A stretch of DNA of 64,000 nt from Nereocystis luetkeana (Eukaryota > Sar > Phaeophyceae > Laminariales > Laminariaceae): the NCBI GenBank assembly GCA_031213475.1, contig JARUPZ010000018.1, positions 806,001 through 870,000 of the forward strand. Direction: 5' to 3'. The position numbers and the translations under genes are program-made. The notes beneath the pieces are model-generated. The model saw nothing but the letters and a program-made list of their open reading frames with translations, did not search any database and was not told the DNA's origin. Below are positions 55,737 to 64,000 of the stretch, piece by piece; the stretch's first letter is position 1, and every line of letters starts with the position of its first letter.

Positions 55737-58700
55737 ATGTCCACCCTCGGCGGGTGTGCCGGTCCGGGCGCCTCGACAGGCAAGGCAGCCGCTGGCAAAA
55801 AGACGTTCGACCGAGAAATAAAAATTCATGGAGACGCGAGGATCGTGAGGCATTCATGGAGAAAGCACACCAGGGGGTGGTACCTGACCTCCACCCTTCT
55901 CTGGCGAGGCGGGACGACCTCTGGCGTGAAGGAGGGGAGTGTGGTGCCAGGCAGCGATGAGGCCCTCCTCGAGAGGGCGTCCTGCCACGCCGAAGCTATC
56001 AAGACGCGCGCCGAAAAATGTCGAACCAACGTTTTTTCTCCTGCTGCTGCTGTTCGGAACAAGCGCAAGACAGCAGATACGGTACTCTCCAAGCCGATGG
56101 CGGTGGCGCTTGCTGGCGGGACAAGGGGTAACGCAGCCGCTAGGACTCAAGCTCGGCAAGAATCCGTGAGTGTTTGTTCGTTGGTGCTCAGGGTTGGGCT
56201 TGTTGGCAGTCGTGGTTGTACCATCTTGCTCCCTCCTCTCGCTGCAGCGTGACCTAATTTTGCGATTTTGTAGAACAAAAATTGATCTGCTGTGGGCATA
56301 AATGTAAGATTTTTTTTGTCTTCATATCAATATGTGAATGAACCTTATATTTTCGGCCAGAAGAGCGTACGTACGAGCGGCACGCGTGCTGCGATTTTGT
56401 TCGACAAAAATTGATCTGCTGTGGGCATAAATGTAAGGATTTTTTGTCTTCACATCAATATGTGAACGAACCTTATATTTTCGGCCAGAGCGTACGTACG
56501 AGCGGCACGCGTGCTGGTACGTACGAGTGCTCGTCGTGCACACTATTAATATGTTTTTTATGTTGCACTCTATATACAAGTAAATAGAGTGGGTACGTAC
56601 TACACATCAGCTACAAAAATGTGCGCGATATACGCACTCTATTCACAAGTGATATACCGGTATATCAGCTTTGAGTTAATACAGTGTTTACCTCTCATGT
56701 ACGCTCTCAAACACCCTCACAGGAACTGGCGAAGCGTCGCGCTGACTTGCTGCAGGAGGTAGAGGCAGATCCTGTGCTCAAGGAGCAGGTACGATCATCG
56801 CGGGGGGATGTGGCAACACAAGAGGCGGCAGAGGCGGCAGAGGCGGCGGCAGAGGCGGCGGCAAAGGCGGCACTCAACGAGGTCAACATGCGCGAGATCG
56901 GCACCTCGTTGGAGGCGTTGCGCGGTAACTGTTACACCGAGCGCGGCCGTGTTGCGTATCAGACTGTGCTTGCGGCCGTAGCTGGAACAGGGGAGCACTC
57001 GACTGATGCCGAAGGTCTGAATGACGCCGGGGTTACGAAGAGGGCGGAGAGCTATGGGGTCCGGTTCGAAACCTTCAAGGATGCGCAGGATCGGATGAAG
57101 CGCGCGCGACACGACCTTGCCCCAGACGAGGCGTTCGAGAGTGGTCAGTACGTCTACGATCAACGCAAGAAGCGATCCGACTGCACGCATCCTGGGTGTC
57201 TGGATCTTGCGAGGAGATTCTGGCACAGCGACGATGTTTCCCGCGCGACGGGAAATTCAGGTGACCCTTTCAATAGTTTGGTACACTCTGTTTTCAAGAG
57301 CTGTCCAGTATCTCGCGTTGTAGAGCTCTTTGTCATGTTTATTCCACGTTGTTGACTGCTTGTTCGAGCTGCCGTCATGTTTCCCATAGCGTAGAACTGT
57401 GTTAGTTTCCCTATGCTGTACTGCGCACGAGTGCCGCACCAGCTGGCATCCTCTTCTGCGTACTCCTGCCGTGCGAGCGAGAGCGATAATTTCACTGAAC
57501 GAACAACATGATTTCTGCCCGCCCCTCTTCAGGACCCAGGGATATGTGGCGCGCGTCGAAGGCGAAAGATGCAGAGACCCATCCCCGGAGGCAGCTCTTT
57601 GTGAACGGCGACGACGTCTACAAGATGTTCCTCGGGTGGACGGAGTACCTGGCTTTCAAGGAGGAGGTGTTAAAAGAAGACAGCAGCTTTGCAGACCCTG
57701 CTAAATCAACCTTCCTGAAAACGCGGTGTCCGTGCTTAGGTGGGTCGCCGTATGAGCGTCGGTACCACGCATCTGTTTTCAGTAGCACCGTATCCACAAC
57801 CTTTTATGTATATATAGCGCCCATTATATAGAGAGTGCGACAGCATAGTCCAGCACCCTGACGGTTTCGACCTTCCCGCCCTACCCGTTACCTTTTACCT
57901 GCCTTTCGCCGCCTCCGCGTTCGCTTTTCCACGCCCTCAGTTGAGCCTACAGCGTTGCAGTGTGCGTGCCAGATTCATACACAACAGGGGTTTTACCTCG
58001 AGTCGTTGGGGTGGTTGTGGGGGTCTATCCATTCTGATTGCGAGTGCGACTGCAGCTGGTGCGACCGAGAAGGCTGTAAGAAGTGGCGCGACATGTCGAA
58101 AGATTTGCCGTCATTTTCGCAAGCGCTGGCATGTGCGAAGGTCAACTTGCTGAGCGGTGACCCGGACGGTGGGTTCGTGTTCATGGGAAGGAAGCCCGCA
58201 TGCAATGCGATGGAGTGCTCGGACTGTGGTTTTGGGAAGCCTAACGGTATCCCTACTAACTGCAAGGCCCTGCTGCGCTCCGCAGACAGGCATGTAGGGT
58301 GGATCCGCTTCGAGGACCAAACCATGGAAAACGGACAGGTGCACAAGAAGCAACAGATACCGGTGGTGGGAAAGCTCGGCGAGCTTTGGGACGAGTTCAT
58401 GAAGCACTCGGCGAAGGTGACCTGCGCGATCTGATTTATGAGTGGAGTGCTGTCTTGTATATATATAGTATGTTAAGGGCTTCATAATTGTGTCCTGCGT
58501 CGGGGTAGCCGTTTAGCGAGCACTTCATGGGAATAACCACTGCGCGTAATCTTTGTTGTTGGCGGAAGCCTGAACACACATTCTCCTGTATTTGTTCGTT
58601 GTCCGCCCCGCTGTCTACAACCTCTTTTTACAGTACATGGAGCATCACGGCATCGCGAAGTGGCAACGCCAGGCCCACAAGATGTGTATTGGCAACTCTT

Positions 58701-59762
58701 AAGTGGGGTCACTTGTTGGTGGAGACAGACTTTATTGAGAAGTATAGGCACCTCGCTCGCGTTATTATGACCTGCGGAACGGCGCCCACCACGACCATGA
58801 TGGTTGCCCTCGTCCACCACAGCCCCGCTTTAGACGGGCGACACGAGACGGACGCGTGGATCTTTCTCTCCGCTGACCCCAACCATGACTTCGATTTCCA
58901 CATCTTCGCGATGACCGAGATTTTTGAGCACTACATGACCGGGGAGGGATCAGCCGCTACGAAGCGCCCCGTGGCCGATGGAGCTGGTGTGGCTGCAGGT
59001 AGTGTCGCCGGCGCAGAGACCCCTAGAGTACACATGTTCACGGACGGGTGCGCAAAGCAGTACAAAGGGAAGCGCAATTTTCAGGCGGTGGCGATGAGCA
59101 AGGGGGCGCTTGGAGTCGTTATAGACCACAACTTTGCTGCCACTTCGCATTTTAAGGGCGCACACGACGGGATCGGGGGGTTGGCCAAGAGCATGATGCG
59201 CAGGGCAGAGACTCAGGGCCGGCGCATCCACGACACACAATCTGCCTACGACTTCCTTCGCATCTACGCCGAGGGGAGTGGTACGAAGAATGCCGGCGCT
59301 CTTGCGGATTGGTCCGCCTACAAGATTTCGCGCTACCACGTCAAGCTTGTGGGGATGAAGGAGATTCCTCGCCCGCCCGTTGACTTGGAAGGCATCACCG
59401 GTAGTGCAAAGTTGTATCAGTTTATGGGGGGGGTTGATCAGGATAGGTGCCCTGTGGTAGAGTGCGGTATGGTGCACGCAGAGAACGCAAGTAATAACGA
59501 GGAGGCATTGGCAGGGGAGCGGGTGATAACCGCGAGACCGTACCAACAGGACCCGAGAGCGTGGGTAATCCCATCAACCGTAAGGAGGGCGTGGAAGCTC
59601 CGGGTTCGCAAGGCATCGTGTTATTGTTCGGCGTGCAGGAATGAGGCGTTCAATGATTGCAAGGTAGCGAGCATTTATCCGGGCTTGGTTGGCGCGGTCA
59701 GGACAGTAGCGGTGAAGGAGAAGGCGACTGTCACGTCGGGTGCAACCCAAACCGATGAATAA
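55737..59762 (+). CDS. Transposase-like protein, copy A, with in-frame stop at a TCT-TAA-G site
   Basis: Exons 55737-56165, 56723-57260, 57533-57739, 57941-58416, 58634-59762 join in phase; 925 residues if one base is skipped at 58700. The ATG chosen opens the first exon. Exon 2 has an Ala/Glu-rich coiled region and a CTHPGC segment; exon 4 has a Cys cluster (CECDCSWCDREGC) and CNAMECSDCGFG, probably zinc-binding. Exon 5 reads YMEHHGIAKWQRQAHKM, stops at TAA (58700-58702), and continues in the +1 frame as KWGHLLVETDFIEKYRH, HMFTDGCAKQYKGKRNF and ATSHFKGAHDGIGG. The WQ...DF...DG..KQYK...HDGIGG order resembles DDE-type transposon proteins I know from animal genomes, but I cannot name the superfamily. 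A second copy lies opposite. Expression cannot be judged. Confidence 0.75.
56270..56520 (+). repeat. Tandem duplication of ~128 bp in intron 1 of transposase copy A
   Basis: The segment beginning ACAAAAATTGATCTGCTG occurs at about 56274 and again at about 56402. Both copies continue through TATTTTCGGCCAG and GCGTACGTACGAGCGGCACG with small indels. Confidence 0.85.
58697..58703 (+). other. Frame interruption TCT-TAA-G in transposase exon 5, possible +1 recoding site
   Basis: The spliced frame arrives as GGC AAC TCT TAA. Skipping T58700 continues as AAG TGG GGT CAC into the conserved VETDF segment. The layout (sense codon, stop, one skipped base) resembles +1 sites such as antizyme UCC-UGA-U. 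It may equally be an inactivating indel. The same site is present in copy B (62170-62176). Confidence 0.45.
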
Positions 59763-59814
59763 ACACCGTTTAACGCACGTTCTCGTGTTCCTGCAGGCAG
59801 AACAAGGCACTTGT

Positions 59815-60330
59815 CGGCGGTGTAAAATTTCAGCAGCCTCTTACGTTTGTACGGCACAAACTGGGTTCGGCAGGGCCTCAAAAACCCTATAATATCGTGT
59901 TTCCCCTGGGGGGGGGATGATAACATATCGTCCCCTACTTCACCTTTCAGCTTGTTTATGGATCGCATGACTATACTGTGGTAGGGAATCAAATTCCGGC
60001 CGTCCCCTAAAGTTGTACGTCACAAAACAAACAGCATTTTTTTTTTTTCGCCTAAAAATCGCTGTATACCCATTGTTCAACCGGGGGGGGGATGATAACA
60101 TACCATCCCCTGCTTCGCTTTATTCCATATTTTTATACATGCGAAAAAAAATGTCGGCCAACAATTTCCGCCTATTCCTACTTTTGTGCGACTCAAAACG
60201 AGCTCTAAATAGCCTGATTAACGCCGTATCCCCGTTTTATCCCCGGGGGGGGATGAAAAAACGCTGTCCCCTATTTCGTCTTTTCCATACATTTAGTAGT
60301 ATAAATACTCAAAATCGCTGAAAACCAACG
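59815..60330 (+). repeat. Three diverged subterminal repeats (~170 bp each) in transposon tail, copy A
   Basis: Three successive blocks each carry a TTGTACG/TTGTGCG-type word with CACAAA or CTCAAA, then a run of 8-9 G followed by ATGATAACAT (or ATGAAAAAAC) and GTCCCCTA-like sequence. The G-runs lie near 59909, 60084 and 60248. The mirror set is at 60543-61058. Subterminal repeats of this kind often bind transposase; no gene is visible in 59763-60419. Confidence 0.6.
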
Positions 60331-60419
60331 TTTCCAGTGTGCAAATTAAAAATTGACAAGCGCAATCGAATGCATACACCAAAAGGTTACTTGTGGTGAA
60401 CCACCGAGGCTTTAAAGTT

Positions 60420-60453
60420 AGATTCGTTTTTCGTCGATAAAAAGAGATCCCGG
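60420..60453. other. 34-bp spacer at the centre of the inverted repeat
   Basis: Unique sequence between the arm tips CTTTAAAGTT and AACTTTAAAG. It holds no recognisable gene or motif. Confidence 0.8.
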
Positions 60454-63400
60454 AACTTTAAAGCCTCAGTGGTTCACCACAAGTAACCTTTTGGTGTATG
60501 CATTCGATTGCGCTTGTCAATTTTTAATTTGCACACTGGAAACGTTGGTTTTCAGCGATTTTGAGTATTTATACTACTAAATGTATGGAAAAGACGAAAT
60601 AGGGGACAGCGTTTTTTCATCCCCCCCCGGGGATAAAACGGGGATACGGCGTTAATCAGGCTATTTAGAGCTCGTTTTGAGTCGCACAAAAGTAGGAATA
60701 GGCGGAAATTGTTGGCCGACATTTTTTTTCGCATGTATAAAAATATGGAATAAAGCGAAGCAGGGGATGGTATGTTATCATCCCCCCCCCGGTTGAACAA
60801 TGGGTATACAGCGATTTTTAGGCGAAAAAAAAAAAATGCTGTTTGTTTTGTGACGTACAACTTTAGGGGACGGCCGGAATTTGATTCCCTACCACAGTAT
60901 AGTCATGCGATCCATAAACAAGCTGAAAGGTGAAGTAGGGGACGATATGTTATCATCCCCCCCCCAGGGGAAACACGATATTATAGGGTTTTTGAGGCCC
61001 TGCCGAGCCCAGTTTGTGCCGTACAAACGTAAGAGGCTGCTGAAATTTTACACCGCCGACAAGTGCCTTGTTCTGCCTGCAGGAACACGAGAACGTGCGT
61101 TAAACGGTGTTTATTCATCGGTTTGGGTTGCACCCGACGTGACAGTCGCCTTCTCCTTCACCGCTACTGTCCTGACCGCGCCAACCAAGCCCGGATAAAT
61201 GCTCGCTACCTTGCAATCATTGAACGCCTCATTCCTGCACGCCGAACAATAACACGATGCCTTGCGAACCCGGAGCTTCCACGCCCTCCTTACGGTTGAT
61301 GGGATTACCCACGCTCTCGGGTCCTGTTGGTACGGTCTCGCGGTTATCACCCGCTCCCCTGCCAATGCCTCCTCGTTATTACTTGCGTTCTCTGCGTGCA
61401 CCATACCGCACTCTACCACAGGGCACCTATCCTGATCAACCCCCCCCATAAACTGATACAACTTTGCACTACCGGTGATGCCTTCCAAGTCAACGGGCGG
61501 GCGAGGAATCTCCTTCATCCCCACAAGCTTGACGTGGTAGCGCGAAATCTTGTAGGCGGACCAATCCGCAAGAGCGCCGGCATTCTTCGTACCACTCCCC
61601 TCGGCGTAGATGCGAAGGAAGTCGTAGGCAGATTGTGTGTCGTGGATGCGCCGGCCCTGAGTCTCTGCCCTGCGCATCATGCTCTTGGCCAACCCCCCGA
61701 TCCCGTCGTGTGCGCCCTTAAAATGCGAAGTGGCAGCAAAGTTGTGGTCTATAACGACTCCAAGCGCCCCCTTGCTCATCGCCACCGCCTGAAAATTGCG
61801 CTTCCCTTTGTACTGCTTTGCGCACCCGTCCGTGAACATGTGTACTCTAGGGGTCTCTGCGCCGGCGACACTACCTGCAGCCACACCAGCTCCATCGGCC
61901 ACGGGGCGCTTCGTAGCGGCTGATCCCTCCCCGGTCATGTAGTGCTCAAAAATCTCGGTCATCGCGAAGATGTGGAAATCGAAGTCATGGTTGGGGTCAG
62001 CGGAGAGAAAGATCCACGCGTCCGTCTCGTGTCGCCCGTCTAAAGCGGGGCTGTGGTGGACGAGGGCAACCATCATGGTCGTGGTGGGCGCCGTTCCGCA
62101 GGTCATAATAACGCGAGCGAGGTGCCTATACTTCTCAATAAAGTCTGTCTCCACCAACAAGTGACCCCACTTAAGAGTTGCCAATACACATCTTGTGGGC
62201 CTGGCGTTGCCACTTCGCGATGCCGTGATGCTCCATGTACTGTAAAAAGAGGTTGTAGACAGCGGGGCGGACAACGAACAAATACAGGAGAATGTGTGTT
62301 CAGGCTTCCGCCAACAACAAAGATTACGCGCAGTGGTTATTCCCATGAAGTGCTCGCTAAACGGCTACCCCGACGCAGGACACAATTATGAAGCCCTTAA
62401 CATACTATATATATACAAGACAGCACTCCACTCATAAATCAGATCGCGCAGGTCACCTTCGCCGAGTGCTTCATGAACTCGTCCCAAAGCTCGCCGAGCT
62501 TTCCCACCACCGGTATCTGTTGCTTCTTGTGCACCTGTCCGTTTTCCATGGTTTGGTCCTCGAAGCGGATCCACCCTACATGCCTGTCTGCGGAGCGCAG
62601 CAGGGCCTTGCAGTTAGTAGGGATACCGTTAGGCTTCCCAAAACCACAGTCCGAGCACTCCATCGCATTGCATGCGGGCTTCCTTCCCATGAACACGAAC
62701 CCACCGTCCGGGTCACCGCTCAGCAAGTTGACCTTCGCACATGCCAGCGCTTGCGAAAATGACGGCAAATCTTTCGACATGTCGCGCCACTTCTTACAGC
62801 CTTCTCGGTCGCACCAGCTGCAGTCGCACTCGCAATCAGAATGGATAGACCCCCACAACCACCCCAACGACTCGAGGTAAAACCCCTGTTGTGTATGAAT
62901 CTGGCACGCACACTGCAACGCTGTAGGCTCAACTGAGGGCGTGGAAAAGCGAACGCGGAGGCGGCGAAAGGCAGGTAAAAGGTAACGGGTAGGGCGGGAA
63001 GGTCGAAACCGTCAGGGTGCTGGACTATGCTGTCGCACTCTCTATATAATGGGCGCTATATATACATAAAAGGTTGTGGATACGGTGCTACTGAAAACAG
63101 ATGCGTGGTACCGACGCTCATACGGCGACCCACCTAAGCACGGACACCGCGTTTTCAGGAAGGTTGATTTAGCAGGGTCTGCAAAGCTGCTGTCTTCTTT
63201 TAACACCTCCTCCTTGAAAGCCAGGTACTCCGTCCACCCGAGGAACATCTTGTAGACGTCGTCGCCGTTCACAAAGAGCTGCCTCCGGGGATGGGTCTCT
63301 GCATCTTTCGCCTTCGACGCGCGCCACATATCCCTGGGTCCTGAAGAGGGGCGGGCAGAAATCATGTTGTTCGTTCAGTGAAATTATCGCTCTCGCTCGC

Positions 63401-64000
63401 ACGGCAGGAGTACGCAGAAGAGGATGCCAGCTGGTGCGGCACTCGTGCGCAGTACAGCATAGGGAAACTAACACAGTTCTACGCTATGGGAAACATGACG
63501 GCAGCTCGAACAAGCAGTCAACAACGTGGAATAAACATGACAAAGAGCTCTACAACGCGAGATACTGGACAGCTCTTGAAAACAGAGTGTACCAAACTAT
63601 TGAAAGGGTCACCTGAATTTCCCGTCGCGCGGGAAACATCGTCGCTGTGCCAGAATCTCCTCGCAAGATCCAGACACCCAGGATGCGTGCAGTCGGATCG
63701 CTTCTTGCGTTGATCGTAGACGTACTGACCACTCTCGAACGCCTCGTCTGGGGCAAGGTCGTGTCGCGCGCGCTTCATCCGATCCTGCGCATCCTTGAAG
63801 GTTTCGAACCGGACCCCATAGCTCTCCGCCCTCTTCGTAACCCCGGCGTCATTCAGACCTTCGGCATCAGTCGAGTGCTCCCCTGTTCCAGCTACGGCCG
63901 CAAGCACAGTCTGATACGCAACACGGCCGCGCTCGGTGTAACAGTTACCGCGCAACGCCTCCAACGAGGTGCCGATCTCGCGCATGTTGACCTCGTTGAG
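60454..64000 (-). mobile_element. Right arm of giant inverted repeat (transposon copy B)
   Basis: Reverse complement of 56873-60419, still continuing at the window end, so the full arm is longer than 3.5 kb. The arm tip at the centre is AACTTTAAAGCCTC. Confidence 0.9.
61111..64000 (-). CDS. Transposase-like protein, copy B (5' part beyond window)
   Basis: This mirrors copy A. Visible exons 62239-61111, 62932-62457, 63340-63134 and part of 64000-63613. The protein sequence is the same as in copy A over the shared length, including the TCT-TAA-G interruption (62176-62170). The first exon and part of the second lie past base 64000. Confidence 0.75.

Larger units (their letters stand above)
56873..60419 (+). 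mobile_element. Left arm of giant inverted repeat (transposon copy A, 3' part)
   Basis: Every position x in this arm pairs with 120873 minus x in the right arm. I found only two differences: 59866 (T versus C) and 60405 (C versus T). The arm contains transposase exons 2 (part) to 5 and the AT-rich tail. The element itself starts further left, at or before 55737; its left terminus was not identified. Confidence 0.9.

Noticed and set aside
58527-58633. ATG at 58527 as start of a separate 411-residue transposase
   Set aside because: The preceding exon (ending 58416) splices in phase to 58634 and gives the WQRQAHKM segment; 58527-58633 looks like intron with a pyrimidine-rich end.
61327-61923. 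198-residue frame opposite transposase copy B (and its mirror at 58950-59546)
   Set aside because: Antisense shadow of the conserved transposase core; no family features.
56873-64000. CRISPR array, or a bacterial insertion sequence with short terminal repeats
   Set aside because: The structure is one giant inverted repeat with spliced genes; there are no direct repeats with spacers.

Overview
The window is nuclear DNA from a eukaryote, most likely a brown alga (phaeophyte stramenopile, Ectocarpus-like). Every host gene is cut into short exons with GT-AG junctions (mostly GTGAGT-type donors), introns run from about 150 bp to 5.8 kb, coding exons are GC-rich, neighbouring genes alternate in strand, and the non-coding DNA is packed with simple repeats and transposon debris. 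The phylum assignment is inference from gene architecture; no marker gene proves it.

Layout, left to right. (1) 53-10986, minus strand: the first nine exons of a plant/fungal-type fused urease; the rest of the alpha domain lies beyond base 1. (2) 11282-17169, plus: the first six exons of a pentatricopeptide-repeat (PPR) protein with an RGG-rich N-terminal region. Urease and PPR are divergent and share a 295-bp promoter containing a perfect 26-bp palindrome. (3) 19050-38490, minus: twelve exons of a fatty-acyl-AMP ligase (FAAL) that runs into the start of a probable acyl-carrier domain. Its last three exons carry four one-base losses. The 3' ends of PPR and FAAL converge on a 100-N assembly gap (18604-18703), so neither C-terminus is visible. 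(4) 40684-43074, plus: a two-exon, 642-residue protein built of about six 80-residue repeats behind a mitochondrial-type presequence; I do not recognise the family. (5) 45098-53750, minus: TIM50, the presequence receptor of the mitochondrial TIM23 translocase, with a long C-terminal extension. (6) 55737-64000: a transposon encoding a five-exon, transposase-like protein, followed tail-to-tail by a second copy. The copies form a near-perfect palindrome with visible arms of 3.5 kb and a 34-bp spacer. The reading frame is interrupted in both copies by a TCT-TAA-G site that a +1 shift would bypass.

The host genes are not an operon-like unit. Urease serves nitrogen metabolism, the FAAL should activate a fatty acid for loading on a carrier protein, PPR proteins usually handle organellar RNA, and TIM50 and possibly the repeat protein are mitochondrial. 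Introns and intergenic DNA hold a decayed LINE, several truncated LINE 3' ends, a ~540-bp non-autonomous retroposon present in more than 15 pieces, two copies of a tRNA-headed SINE, at least nine copies of a ~110-bp MITE, and many microsatellites. The LINE and the 540-bp retroposon share their 3' ends and both end in poly(C), which accounts for many of the poly-G/poly-C runs in the window.
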